This document shows positions 22,622-31,729 of a stretch of DNA of 64,000 nucleotides, piece after piece. The notes beneath the pieces are model-generated. The model did no database searches. It saw only the letters and a list, made by a program, of their open reading frames with translations, and was not told the origin of the DNA. The stretch comes from an uncultured Rhizobium sp. GTDB lineage: Bacteria; Pseudomonadota; Alphaproteobacteria; Rhizobiales; Rhizobiaceae. The first letter of the stretch is position 1. Each line of letters begins with the position of its first letter. Both the position numbers and the translations under genes were made by a program. The stretch covers positions 19,723-83,722 of the forward strand of contig CAMFIE010000018.1 of NCBI GenBank assembly GCA_945952315.1, in the 5' to 3' direction.

Positions 22622-24553
22622 ATGGAGACGAAGGAACAGAAAGGGCTGAGCCGCCGCGCGCTGTTCAGCATGACGGCCGGGGGGGCCGTCGTTGCGGGTG
22701 CTGTCGGCACCGCCGCACTCGGCATCGGGGCAGCCGGCGTACCGGACCTTGCCAAGGCAGGCGAAAAATCCGCCGACGGATCGGTCGCTCCCGGCAAGCT
22801 CGACAGCTATTACGGCTTCTGGTCATCCGGCCAGTCCGGCGAGATGCGCATTCTCGGCATTCCCTCGATGCGCGAGCTGATGCGCGTGCCGGTGTTCAAC
22901 CGCTGCTCGGCCACCGGCTGGGGTCAGACGAACGAGTCGATCCGCATCCACCAGCGCACCATGACGGAGAAGACCAGGAAGCAGCTTGCCGCCAATGGCA
23001 AGAAGATCCATGACAACGGGGATCTGCATCACGTCCACATGTCCTTCACCGAGGGCAAGTATGACGGTCGCTATCTGTTCATGAACGACAAGGCCAATAC
23101 CCGCGTCGCCCGCGTGCGCTGCGACGTGATGAAGCCGGATGCGATCCTCGAAATCCCGAATGCCAAGGGTATCCACGGCCTGCGCCCGCAGAAGTGGCCG
23201 CGCACCAACTACGTCTTCTGCAACGGCGAGGATGAGGCACCGCTGGTCAACGACGGTTCGACCATGAAGGATGTCTCCACCTATGTGAACATCTTCTCCG
23301 CCATCGATGCCGAAAAGTGGGAGGTCGCCTGGCAGGTCCAGGTGTCGGGCAATCTCGACAATTGCGATGCGGACTACGAGGGCAAGTGGGCCTTTTCCAC
23401 CAGCTACAATTCCGAGATGGGCATGACGCTCGAGGACATGACGAAATCCGAAATGGACCATGTCGTCGTCTTCAACATTGCCGAGATCGAAAAGGCGATC
23501 GCAGCCGGAAATTTCAAGGAAATCAACGGTGTGAAGGTGCTTGACGGCCGCAAGGAAGCCAAGTCGCAGTTCACCCGCTATATCCCGGTGGCCAACAATC
23601 CGCACGGCTGCAACATGGCACCCGACAAGAAGCACCTGTGCATCGGCGGCAAGCTATCGCCGACCGTCACCGTGCTCGACGTGACCAGGTTCGACGCCCT
23701 CTTCACCGACAATGCCGATCCGCGCAGCGCAGTCGTTGCTGAGCCGGAGCTGGGGCTCGGGCCGCTCCATACCGCCTTCGACGGTCGCGGCAATGCCTAT
23801 ACATCGCTCTTCCTCGACAGCCAGGTCGTGAAGTGGAACATCGAGGATGCAATCAAGGCCTTCAGTGGCGAAAAGATCAACCCGATCAAGGACAAGCTCG
23901 ACGTGCAGTATCAGCCGGGCCATCTGAAGACGGTGATGGGCGAAACGCTTGATGCCTCCAGCGACTGGCTGGTCTGCCTCTGCAAGTTCTCCAAGGACCG
24001 CTTCCTGAATGTCGGCCCGCTGAAGCCGGAGAACGACCAGCTCATCGATATCTCCGGCGACAAGATGGTGCTCGTCCATGACGGCCCGAATTTTGCCGAG
24101 CCGCACGATGCCATAGCGGTTGCACCTTCCATCCTGCCGAATATCCGTTCGATCTGGGACCGGCAGGACAAGATGTGGGCGGAGACCCGCAAGCAGGCCG
24201 AGGCCGACGGTGTGAATATCGATGAATGGACCGACAAGGTCGTGCGCGATGGCGACAAGGTGCGCGTCTACCTCACATCGGTTGCCCCGGCCTTCAGCCA
24301 GACGAGCTTTACCGTGAAGGAGGGTGACGAGGTGACCGTCATTGTCACCAATCTCGACGAGATCGAGGACCTGACGCATGGCTTCACCATGGGCAACCAC
24401 GGCGTCGCCATGGAAATCGGCCCGCAGCAGACGAGTTCCGTCACCTTCGTGGCCGCCAATCCCGGTGTCTACTGGTATTACTGCCAGTGGTTCTGCCATG
24501 CGCTGCACATGGAAATGCGCGGCCGCATGTTCGTCGAGCCGAAGGGAGCCTGA
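22622..24553 (+). CDS. nosZ: Nitrous oxide reductase
   Basis: A 643-residue periplasmic multicopper enzyme reducing N2O to N2. The twin-arginine signal is SRRALFSM. The seven-bladed propeller (about residues 60-510) carries the CuZ histidines, for example HHVHMSF and [13 protein letters not shown], and the C-terminal cupredoxin has the CuA motif [12 protein letters not shown]. The Tat signal marks it as the typical clade I enzyme, consistent with nosR and nosX in the operon. It lies 18 bases after nosR with AGGAAAGGAT in front of the start. Confidence 0.97.
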   Translation: METKEQKGLSRRALFSMTAGGAVVAGAVGTAALGIGAAGVPDLAKAGEKSADGSVAPGKLDSYYGFWSSGQSGEMRILGIPSMRELMRVPVFNRCSATGWGQTNESIRIHQRTMTEKTRKQLAANGKKIHDNGDLHHVHMSFTEGKYDGRYLFMNDKANTRVARVRCDVMKPDAILEIPNAKGIHGLRPQKWPRTNYVFCNGEDEAPLVNDGSTMKDVSTYVNIFSAIDAEKWEVAWQVQVSGNLDNCDADYEGKWAFSTSYNSEMGMTLEDMTKSEMDHVVVFNIAEIEKAIAAGNFKEINGVKVLDGRKEAKSQFTRYIPVANNPHGCNMAPDKKHLCIGGKLSPTVTVLDVTRFDALFTDNADPRSAVVAEPELGLGPLHTAFDGRGNAYTSLFLDSQVVKWNIEDAIKAFSGEKINPIKDKLDVQYQPGHLKTVMGETLDASSDWLVCLCKFSKDRFLNVGPLKPENDQLIDISGDKMVLVHDGPNFAEPHDAIAVAPSILPNIRSIWDRQDKMWAETRKQAEADGVNIDEWTDKVVRDGDKVRVYLTSVAPAFSQTSFTVKEGDEVTVIVTNLDEIEDLTHGFTMGNHGVAMEIGPQQTSSVTFVAANPGVYWYYCQWFCHALHMEMRGRMFVEPKGA

Positions 24554-24558
24554 TCGCC

Positions 24559-25887
24559 ATGCGGTTGCCCCTAGCCCTGCTCAGCCTGCTTCTGGCCCTG
24601 CCGCTTTCAGCGGCAGAGAGGGACGTCGTGCCGGGCAGGGGCACCCTTGCCGCAGCGATTTCCGGGGCCTCGCCCGGCGATCATCTGAAACTTGGTGATG
24701 GGGTCTTTTCCGGTCCCGTCACCATCGACCGGGCACTCACAGTCACCGGCTCGCGCAAGTCCGTGGTCGATGGCCTGGGCAATGGCACCGTGATGACGGT
24801 CACCGCATCCGATGTCCGTCTCGATGGTTTTGTTGTCACCGGTTCCGGTCAGGTGAACCAGAACCTCGATGCCGGGGTGAAAATCCTGGTCGGTGCCGAC
24901 CGCACCCGTATCGAGAACCTGCTTGTCACTGGCAATATGCATGGCATCGATGTGCATGGCGGACGGGACAGCCGCATCATCGGCAACGAGATCATCGGCG
25001 GCCAGAGCCCGCGCATGAACGAACGTGGCAACGGCATTTATGTCTGGAACAGCCCCGGCACCCGTCTCGAGCGCAATTCGATCCGTTTCGGGCGCGACGG
25101 CATTTTCTCGAACACCGGTTCCGACAACGTGTTTACCGGCAACATCATGCGTGACCTGCGCTTTGCCGTGCACTTCATGTATACCCGCAATACCGAGGTT
25201 TCCGACAATATCTCGATCGGCAACCATCTCGGCTTCGCCATCATGTTCTCCGAACGCGCGAAGATCCTGAACAACAGGAGCCTCGGCGACCGCGAACACG
25301 GACTGATGCTGAACTATTCGAACAATGCCGACGTTTCGGGAAATCTCGTGCGCGGCGGCGCGAAAAAGTGCCTGTTCATCTACAATGCCCACAAGAACCT
25401 GATCTTTGACAACCGCTTCGAAGGCTGCGGCATCGGCATCCATTTTACCGCCGGTTCGGAGAAGAACGTGCTGACCGGCAATGCCTTCATCGGCAACCGC
25501 ACGCAGGTGAAATATGTCGGCACGCGAAACATGGAATGGAGCTTCAGGGGCAGGGGCAATTTCTGGTCCGATCATCCGGCCTTCGACCTCAATGGCGATG
25601 GCATTGCCGACAATTTCTACCGTCCGAATGACCTGATGGACCAGATCCTCTGGTCGCAACCGGCGGCGAGCCTGCTGATGGGTTCACCCGCCGTGCAGCT
25701 CGTGCGCTGGAGCCAGCGGGATTTTCCCGCAACACTTCCCGGCGGTGTGCGCGACAGCGCTCCGCTGATGAAACCCCTGACACTATCTGTTCCGCCGGCC
25801 ATATCCGCCCTCGAGGCGGACGTTGCCGGACGCTGGACGGAAGGAAACACCGATGACACCACCACTGACGATCTCGCGGCTCACTAA
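24559..25887 (+). CDS. nosD: NosD, periplasmic copper-site maturation protein
   Basis: A 442-residue protein with a Sec signal peptide (MRLPLALLSLLLALPLSAA) and a parallel beta-helix built of right-handed repeats rich in N, G, D (for example RNTEVSDNISIGNHLGFAIM). NosD works with the NosFY ABC transporter in assembling the CuZ sulfide-copper centre of NosZ. ATG 24559 lies 5 bases past nosZ with AAGGGAG 9 bases upstream; the frame is open further upstream inside nosZ but without signal-peptide character. Its end overlaps nosF by 35 bases. Confidence 0.94.
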   Translation: MRLPLALLSLLLALPLSAAERDVVPGRGTLAAAISGASPGDHLKLGDGVFSGPVTIDRALTVTGSRKSVVDGLGNGTVMTVTASDVRLDGFVVTGSGQVNQNLDAGVKILVGADRTRIENLLVTGNMHGIDVHGGRDSRIIGNEIIGGQSPRMNERGNGIYVWNSPGTRLERNSIRFGRDGIFSNTGSDNVFTGNIMRDLRFAVHFMYTRNTEVSDNISIGNHLGFAIMFSERAKILNNRSLGDREHGLMLNYSNNADVSGNLVRGGAKKCLFIYNAHKNLIFDNRFEGCGIGIHFTAGSEKNVLTGNAFIGNRTQVKYVGTRNMEWSFRGRGNFWSDHPAFDLNGDGIADNFYRPNDLMDQILWSQPAASLLMGSPAVQLVRWSQRDFPATLPGGVRDSAPLMKPLTLSVPPAISALEADVAGRWTEGNTDDTTTDDLAAH

Positions 25888-26752
25888 GCGGTTCCAGACG
25901 GTCGAGGCGCTGAAGGATGTCTCGCTTTCGCTGCAACCCGGCATGCGCGCCGCCCTTCTCGGCCATAATGGCGCCGGGAAGTCGACGATGATGAAAATCA
26001 TCCTCGGTCTCATTCCGCATGAGGCGGGAGACGTATCCGTTTGCGGTTTCCGGCCCGGCTCGGCAGAGGCCCGCGCGCAGGTGGCCTATCTTCCGGAAAA
26101 TGTCGCCTTCCACCCGTCGCTGACCGGCGAGGAACAGATCCGCCATTATCTGGCGCTGCGCGGTGAAAGCCCCCGGCGCGCAGGGGAACTTCTGGAGCGC
26201 GTCGGCCTTGGCCATGCCGCAGGCCGCCGCATCGGAACCTATTCGAAAGGCATGCGCCAGCGCGTGGGCCTTGCCCAGACGCTGATCGGCCGGCCTCGGC
26301 TGCTGGTGCTGGACGAGCCGACCTCCGGTCTTGATCCGGTATCGCGCCGCGATTTCTACGATCTGCTCGACACGCTTGCGGCCGATGGAACCGCGATCCT
26401 TCTCTCCTCCCATGTGTTGACGGAAGTGGAAGCACGGACCGACAGCATTCTCATCCTGTCTGAGGGCAGACTGGTTGCGGAAGGCACGCTTGCCACCTTG
26501 CGCGCCCGCGCCGCCCTGCCCGTTACGCTGGTTGTCAGGCCAGCCGCAGGCGCCGGAACCCTTCTCTCTGATGCCTTGCCGGAAGGGGTGAAGGGGGAGG
26601 GCGGCGTGCTGCGCATCACCTGCACACAGGAAGACAAGCTGCAGCGCATCGCCCGGGTGGCCGCGCTTTCCGCCCATATTGCCGATCTCGACGTCAATCC
26701 TCCGAGCCTTGAGGATATCTACAGCCATTTCAGCCGGAGGGATGGGCAATGA
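25853..26752 (+). CDS. nosF: NosF, ABC transporter ATP-binding protein
   Basis: A 299-residue ATPase with Walker A GHNGAGKST, signature-like YSKGMRQR and Walker B LLVLDEPTSGLD. With the NosY membrane subunit and NosD it forms the machinery thought to supply sulfur for the CuZ centre. ATG 25853 has GGAAGGA in front and lies within the last 35 bases of nosD; nosY overlaps its end by 4 bases (ATGA), indicating strong translational coupling. Confidence 0.95.
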   Translation: MTPPLTISRLTKRFQTVEALKDVSLSLQPGMRAALLGHNGAGKSTMMKIILGLIPHEAGDVSVCGFRPGSAEARAQVAYLPENVAFHPSLTGEEQIRHYLALRGESPRRAGELLERVGLGHAAGRRIGTYSKGMRQRVGLAQTLIGRPRLLVLDEPTSGLDPVSRRDFYDLLDTLAADGTAILLSSHVLTEVEARTDSILILSEGRLVAEGTLATLRARAALPVTLVVRPAAGAGTLLSDALPEGVKGEGGVLRITCTQEDKLQRIARVAALSAHIADLDVNPPSLEDIYSHFSRRDGQ

Positions 26753-27570
26753 GCCGTATCTTCGCTACCGCCGCCACCGAATTCCGCATCGCCTTCCGCA
26801 ATCGCTGGGTGACAATCGCGACCGGCATGATGGTCCTGTTTGCGCTGGTGCTGGCCGCTGCGGGCGCTGCTCCCACCGGGGATGTCGGTATCGACCGCTT
26901 GTCGGTCACGGTCGCCTCGCTCACCTCGCTTGCCGTCTATCTGGTGCCGCTGCTGGCGCTGCTGATGAGTTTTGATGCTGTTGCGGGCGAGGTGGAGCGC
27001 GGCACCTTGCCGCTGCTTCTCACCTATCCGGTTTCCCGCTTCGAGATCCTGCTCGGCAAGCTTATTGCCCATCTTGCCATCCTTTCTCTTGCCGTCAGTC
27101 TCGGATACGGGGCGGCGGCGCTTGTCTCGCTCTGGTCCGATCCCGGAACGGCTTCCGGTATCGCCTCCCTCTTTCGGCTCACCTGGTCCTCGGTTCTACT
27201 CGGTGCAACCTTTCTCGGCACCGGTTATTGCCTGTCGTCGCTCGCCCGTCGTCCCTCTGGCGCGGCGGGCTTTGCCATCGCGCTCTGGCTCGTCGCCGTC
27301 GTGCTGTACGATCTTGCCCTCCTCGCGCTCATCGTTTCCGATGGCGGCGGGGAGCTGACCACGAAGGCCCTGCCGGTCGCCCTTCTCGCCAATCCCGCCG
27401 ATGCCTTCCGGGTCTTCAATCTCTCGGCAGCCGCAGCCGTGGCCGCCGCTGGCGGCATCGGCAGCGCGGCCAATGCCATTCCTCTCTGGCAATCGGCTGC
27501 CTCGCTCGCCCTGTGGCCGGTGCTGGCCATCCTGGCAGCGACCGCTGCCTTCCGGAGGATCACACCATGA
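26749..27570 (+). CDS. nosY: NosY, ABC transporter permease
   Basis: A 273-residue protein with about six membrane helices and the ABC-2 pattern (FDAVAGEVERGTLPLLLTYP followed by SRFEILLGK). It is the membrane partner of NosF. Start and stop overlap its neighbours by 4 bases on each side (ATGA), so nosF, nosY and nosL are tightly coupled. Confidence 0.94.
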   Translation: MSRIFATAATEFRIAFRNRWVTIATGMMVLFALVLAAAGAAPTGDVGIDRLSVTVASLTSLAVYLVPLLALLMSFDAVAGEVERGTLPLLLTYPVSRFEILLGKLIAHLAILSLAVSLGYGAAALVSLWSDPGTASGIASLFRLTWSSVLLGATFLGTGYCLSSLARRPSGAAGFAIALWLVAVVLYDLALLALIVSDGGGELTTKALPVALLANPADAFRVFNLSAAAAVAAAGGIGSAANAIPLWQSAASLALWPVLAILAATAAFRRITP

Positions 27571-28148
27571 AGAGGACATGTCGACTGATCCTGGTTCTTG
27601 CTGCGACGCTTGTGCTCGGCGCCTGCCGTCAGGAGGCGGCGCAGGATATCACCCCGCGCGATCTCACGCCGGAAACGCTCGGCCATTACTGCCAGATGAA
27701 CCTGCTCGAGCATCCTGGCCCAAAGGCGCAGGTGTTCCTTGAAAAAATGCCGGACCCGCTGTTTTTCAGCCAGGTGCGCGATGCGATTGCCTATCGCCGT
27801 GCGCCGGAGCAGATCGCCCCGATCATCGCCACCTATGTCAATGACATGGGGCGGCCGGGGGCAAGCTGGGAAAAGCCGGGCGACGGCAACTGGATCCCGG
27901 CGGAGAAAGCCTTCTATGTCGTCGGCTCCAGACGGCAAGGCGGTATGGGCGCGCCGGAAACCGTTCCCTTTGCTGCGCGGGAAAAGGCGGAGGCCTTTGC
28001 GCGTGCGGAAGGCGGCAAGGTTCTGGTCTTCGCCGATATCAGCAGTGACATGGTGCTTGCCCCCGTCGATGCGGCACCAGATGCCGGAAGCGACGATGCC
28101 GACTATGCCGGACGCCTTGGCGCCCTTACACAGAAAACCGGGGACTGA
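27567..28148 (+). CDS. nosL: NosL, copper-chaperone lipoprotein
   Basis: A 193-residue lipoprotein precursor: the lipobox LVLGAC places the lipidated Cys near residue 20. The conserved metal-binding stretch HYCQMNLLEHPGPKAQVF contains the Cys-x-Met pair used for Cu(I). NosL delivers copper to NosZ in the periplasm. ATG 27567 overlaps the nosY stop. The tail has DISSDMVLAPVDAAPDAGSD of low complexity. Confidence 0.93.
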   Translation: MKRTCRLILVLAATLVLGACRQEAAQDITPRDLTPETLGHYCQMNLLEHPGPKAQVFLEKMPDPLFFSQVRDAIAYRRAPEQIAPIIATYVNDMGRPGASWEKPGDGNWIPAEKAFYVVGSRRQGGMGAPETVPFAAREKAEAFARAEGGKVLVFADISSDMVLAPVDAAPDAGSDDADYAGRLGALTQKTGD

Positions 28149-28152
28149 TCCG

Positions 28153-29097
28153 ATGAACCTCACCCGCCGCCGCCTGATAGCCATTTCCGCTGGCCTTGCC
28201 GTTCTGCCCATTGCCGGGCCTGTCGCCCGGGCCGAGACGACCGTTATGCCGTCAGCCCGGCTCTGGACGGGCCAGGCGCTTGGTGCCCGCGCCTCGATCC
28301 GCCTAGTCCATCCGCAGGCGGAGACGATTGCCACCCGCGTGATGCAGGAAATCGACCGGCTGGAGGGCATTTTGAGCCTCTACCGGACGGACAGTGCACT
28401 CAGCCGTCTGAACCGGGACGGTTTTCTCGCGTCGCCGCCTTTTGAATTGCTCGAATGCCTTTCGCTCTCGCAGGCCGTCTGGCAGAAAAGCGGCGGGCGC
28501 TTCGATCCAACAGTCCAGCCGCTCTGGGCCTTCTGGGCCGAGACGGTGAGCGCAGGCCGTGTACCCGACGCGGTCGAGCTCAAGGCGGTTCTTGCCCGGA
28601 CCGGATGGGGGCGCATAGCCCTGTCCGAGGATGGCATTCGCCTGCAGCCGGGCATGAGCCTGACGCTTAACGGTATCGGTCAGGGCTATGTTGCAGACCG
28701 GGTGGCCTCGCTGCTGCAATCGGAAGGGCTGAGCGACATTCTCATCGATACCGGCGAATTCCGCGCGCTTGGCGGCATGCCGGAAGACGGGACAGATCCG
28801 CGTGCAGGCTGGCCGGTGACGCTTGAGCCCGGCGGGACGATCGCGCTGCGGGAACGGGCTCTCGCAACCTCGGCGCCCCTCGGAACGACTTTCGACGACA
28901 CCGGGCGTTTTGGCCATATTCTGGACCCGGAAACAGGCAGGCCGGCACAGTCGGTCTGGCAGTCGATTTCGGTCACCGCGCCAACGGCAGCCATCGCCGA
29001 TGCGCTGGCGACTGCGGCCTGCCTCATGCCGGACAAGCCGTCGATCGAAGCGATGATCGGCGCGTTTCCCGGCGCCCGGCTTGAAGGCATTGCCTGA
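28153..29097 (+). CDS. nosX: NosX, ApbE-family FAD:protein FMN transferase
   Basis: A 314-residue exported flavin transferase. The signal includes a twin-arginine stretch (NLTRRRLIAIS). ApbE motifs visible are LSLYRTDSALSRLNRDG, GGRFDPTVQPLW, LNGIGQGYVADRV, and DTGEFRALGG followed by the late THP-like ATSAPLGTTFD and HILDPETGRPA. NosX flavinylates NosR at its SGAT motif. It closes the nos operon, 4 bases after nosL. The 205 bases after it hold no gene. Confidence 0.94.
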   Translation: MNLTRRRLIAISAGLAVLPIAGPVARAETTVMPSARLWTGQALGARASIRLVHPQAETIATRVMQEIDRLEGILSLYRTDSALSRLNRDGFLASPPFELLECLSLSQAVWQKSGGRFDPTVQPLWAFWAETVSAGRVPDAVELKAVLARTGWGRIALSEDGIRLQPGMSLTLNGIGQGYVADRVASLLQSEGLSDILIDTGEFRALGGMPEDGTDPRAGWPVTLEPGGTIALRERALATSAPLGTTFDDTGRFGHILDPETGRPAQSVWQSISVTAPTAAIADALATAACLMPDKPSIEAMIGAFPGARLEGIA

Positions 29098-29302
29098 TTG
29101 CGCCCATCGCTGAACCGCATCACATCTGTCGGCCTATTTTCCGGGTGCGCCGGAGGCTTCTGAACAGCAAATGGCGAAAGGATCGGCACTTCGGGCTGCT
29201 CGCATGGCCTGATGGGCTGGCGTGTCTCTTGCTTAACAGGCCAAGCGTGCCATTGTGGGCGCGAACCACACAAGCCCATCATACCCAGACCGGATTTCCG
29301 AC

Positions 29303-29983
29303 ATGCCACACACTTTCGAACGGGATCTCGCGCATCTCATCGATCACATTGATACCTACCTTGCCTCTCTTTCTGCTCCGGGCGTTCCTGCCGTGCGGTC
29401 TGGAATTGCCACCTGGCGCGATGGACCAGTGCAGCGTCATGACCCCAAGCGGCTCGCGATCAACAGCCATATGGCCGAGGCGCTGGATTTTGCGGCAAAG
29501 AGCGGACAGCCGGCCCTTGCCGAGGCAATCGGTGTCATCGAGCCGCAATTGAAATGGATCAGCTATGATCACTATCCGCGCGCGCTGATCGGGGAAGGCT
29601 TTGCGACCGGCCACAGCTATGCGGCGCTGATTGGCCGTGAAGGCTGCATTCCAGCGGAAGATTTTGAACTCGGCCTGTTCCTGATTGCACCGAATGTCCT
29701 CTATCGTGATCACAAACATGCCGCTCCCGAACTCTATGCGCCTTTGACAGGCCCGCATGGATGGCGGTTTTCACCCGGTGCACCGCTGGAATGGCGCGAT
29801 GCGCATCAACCGGTCTGGAACGAGGCCTTTCAACATCATGCGACGCGGGTTGGCCCGGTTCCTTTCCTCTGCATCTTCGGCTGGACCCGCGATGTGGACG
29901 AAATCGCGACGATCATTCCCTGTGATGACTGGCCTGCCCTTGAGGCCCCGACCGTCGGCCCGCCGGGCCTTGCGGATCGCTGA
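29303..29983 (+). CDS. DMSP-lyase-family cupin protein (putative)
   Basis: A 226-residue soluble protein whose centre YRDHKHAAPELYAPLTG (His137, His139, Glu143) with GEGFATGHSYAALIG before and HGWRF after resembles the cupin core of DddL/DddQ-type dimethylsulfoniopropionate lyases, which cleave DMSP to dimethyl sulfide and acrylate. Many rhizobial relatives carry this annotation without proof of DMSP activity, so another substrate with a similar cupin mechanism is possible. It stands alone between the nos operon and the MarR gene, with no acrylate-use genes nearby. ATG 29303 is chosen over an in-frame ATG 48 bases upstream, which would add a poorly structured leader. Confidence 0.65.
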   Translation: MPHTFERDLAHLIDHIDTYLASLSAPGVPAVRSGIATWRDGPVQRHDPKRLAINSHMAEALDFAAKSGQPALAEAIGVIEPQLKWISYDHYPRALIGEGFATGHSYAALIGREGCIPAEDFELGLFLIAPNVLYRDHKHAAPELYAPLTGPHGWRFSPGAPLEWRDAHQPVWNEAFQHHATRVGPVPFLCIFGWTRDVDEIATIIPCDDWPALEAPTVGPPGLADR

Positions 29984-30081
29984 GGGGCCGTGGCCAGGCG
30001 CTTTTCGTTCGTGTCAGGCCAGATAGACATCGTTTGCAAGGACGCCGCAGCAGAAACTGAGGCGATCTCGTGGATCGGCCC

Positions 30082-30110
30082 TTGATAAATAGGAATCCTA
30101 TTTATATAGT
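30082..30110 (+). promoter_or_regulatory. Leaderless-type promoter with palindromic operator in its spacer
   Basis: TTGATA (30082-30087), a 17-base spacer, and TATAGT (30105-30110) form a near-consensus promoter. The spacer carries a perfect 21-base palindrome, ATAAATAGGA (30085-30094), A, TCCTATTTAT (30096-30105). Six bases after the -10 comes the ATG at 30117, the normal distance to the transcription start, and there is no ribosome site, so the message is predicted to be leaderless. The palindrome is the likely binding site for the MarR protein itself. Confidence 0.7.
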
Positions 30111-30116
30111 GTGGTC

Positions 30117-30758
30117 ATGGAAACACCCGATGACCTCCATTCAATTACGAATCGCATCCGCGAAGGCCTTTCGCGGTTGTCGGTTATCGCGCGCCATGAT
30201 GACTGGGAGCAGGCAAAGAGAGTGGGTCTCAATCCCACCCAGCTTGCAATTCTCAATCTGTTGACGGCACGGGTTGAGGGCATGGGGGTTCAGGCCATAG
30301 CCCGGCATTTGGCCCTTTCCCAGCCGACCGTGACGGACTCGATCCTGGCTCTGGAACGAAAAAGCCTTGTCGAGAAAAGGCCGGGTGCCGACAAGAGAGC
30401 CGTCATCATCCGTGTTTCCGAAGAAGGACGGCAGGCTGCCAGTGCGGCTGATGGTGCTGCCAGTGCCCTGACTGCCGCTGTTGATGCGCTGTCGGGCAAG
30501 CAGCAGGAAAACCTGCTGCTGTTGCTGGTACAAATGATCCGGCATCTGCAGGAAAGCGATGCGATCCCCGTGCAGCCCATGTGCGCCACCTGCCGCTATT
30601 TCGCGCCCTTCGCCCATCCGGAGGGGGAGCGTCCCCATCATTGTCATTATGTGAATGCGGCTTTCGGTTCGCGGGATATCCGCATCGATTGCCGTGAGCA
30701 CGTTACCGCCGATCCTGCGACCCGGGCAGCCACCTGGGCCGTTTTTCAAAAAGGATAA
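30117..30758 (+). CDS. MarR family regulator with Cys/His-rich C-terminal tail
   Basis: A 213-residue regulator. Residues about 30-145 form a MarR winged helix (GVQAIARHLALSQPTVTDSI and the wing KSLVEKRPGADKRAVI). The last 60 residues are an unusual extension with CATCRYF, then HHCHY and DCREH, giving four Cys and several His that could bind a metal or iron-sulfur centre. ATG 30117 has no ribosome site and lies 6 bases after a -10 box, so leaderless translation is likely; a GTG at 30111 is in frame. It appears to share a transcript with the secreted protein 45 bases downstream. Confidence 0.85.
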   Translation: METPDDLHSITNRIREGLSRLSVIARHDDWEQAKRVGLNPTQLAILNLLTARVEGMGVQAIARHLALSQPTVTDSILALERKSLVEKRPGADKRAVIIRVSEEGRQAASAADGAASALTAAVDALSGKQQENLLLLLVQMIRHLQESDAIPVQPMCATCRYFAPFAHPEGERPHHCHYVNAAFGSRDIRIDCREHVTADPATRAATWAVFQKG

Positions 30759-30803
30759 ACCGCAACCCCTCCAGGCTATGGAGACTGAAAGGAGCAATAT
30801 ACC

Positions 30804-31520
30804 ATGACAGACATTCGACTGGCCGGCGTGCTGATCGCCGGAACGGCCTTGCTATGCGCAACGGCAAGCCTCGCCGATGGCATCCGGCCCAAGCCTTCCG
30901 AGGGCATCCATGCCGCCTTCGACATTATCGAGACCCATATTGTCACAAAGGGGGATCGGGCGATCTTCACCACCAGAGTACGGGGTCAGGCCGGATCGGA
31001 AAAGCCGAAGTCCACCGGAACATTCGAGGGTGCAGGCGTCTATGCCTATGTCTGGCCGACGTCGCTCAATTCCAGCGCGGTCGGGTTCGAGAAGGATCAG
31101 GGCATTGTTGCCCTCGCTGTGACCTTCCATCCCGATTTCGACGACGGCGCTAAAGGCGGCAAGAACCGCTCGGTCTGGCATCCGCACTGGGTCGTGCTGG
31201 CCAAGGATGCAGCCTGTGGCGCAGGTCTCAAGGTGGTCGACATTCCGAAGGGCGCAAAACCGAAGGTGCCGGAAACCTGGCCGGGCGTGCCGCTGCTGAT
31301 CGACAGTCCGGCCTATCCGACGAGGCTGGAAAAAGATGACGTCCGGGTCGAAATCCCGCTGCAGCAGATCTCGGCCATAGAGGGCGCGTCCTATGACGGC
31401 GTGACGGCGGGGCTGAAGATCAATGGAAACCTGCATGCGCCGCTGCTCTGTGTCAGCGATGTCTTCAAGGTCGCCTCGGGTGATCTGAGCCTTCCCGGCA
31501 AGGTCACTCCGGCACAGTGA
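30804..31520 (+). CDS. Secreted protein of unknown function
   Basis: Not recognised. A 238-residue protein with a Sec signal peptide (hydrophobic to LCATASLADG, cleaved near residue 24). The mature part is beta-rich in appearance, with TYAYVWPTSLNSSAV-like and WHPHWVVLAKDAACG segments and two cysteines (in DAACG and LLCVSD) that may form a disulfide. It has a strong ribosome site (AAAGGAG) and follows the MarR gene, so it is probably its target. A strong hairpin follows the stop. Confidence 0.7.
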   Translation: MTDIRLAGVLIAGTALLCATASLADGIRPKPSEGIHAAFDIIETHIVTKGDRAIFTTRVRGQAGSEKPKSTGTFEGAGVYAYVWPTSLNSSAVGFEKDQGIVALAVTFHPDFDDGAKGGKNRSVWHPHWVVLAKDAACGAGLKVVDIPKGAKPKVPETWPGVPLLIDSPAYPTRLEKDDVRVEIPLQQISAIEGASYDGVTAGLKINGNLHAPLLCVSDVFKVASGDLSLPGKVTPAQ

Positions 31521-31528
31521 AAAAGGCG

Positions 31529-31560
31529 CGGGTTCGCCGACAGCCATCGGCGAACCCGCA
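31529..31560. terminator. Strong bidirectional hairpin terminator
   Basis: A perfect 13-base inverted repeat, GCGGGTTCGCCGA (31529-31541) and TCGGCGAACCCGC (31548-31560), with a six-base loop, begins 8 bases after the secreted-protein gene. On the minus strand it is followed by CGCCTTTTT, an intrinsic terminator for the sulfatase operon, which ends 170 bases away; on the plus strand it caps the MarR-secreted-protein transcript. The remaining bases to 31729 hold no gene. Confidence 0.85.
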
Positions 31561-31729
31561 TATTCTCCCCTCCAGGCTATCAGAAAGAAAGAACAGCCCG
31601 ACCAATACCGCGGCCGAACTGGCCAAGGCAAGTACCGTGGCGGAAAAGCATCCGCCACCGGGCTTCCGTCGGTCAGCCACGCCGGGGCGGGGCGATCCGG
31701 CGGGATGTGTTGCCCATGCGCCGTTCCGC

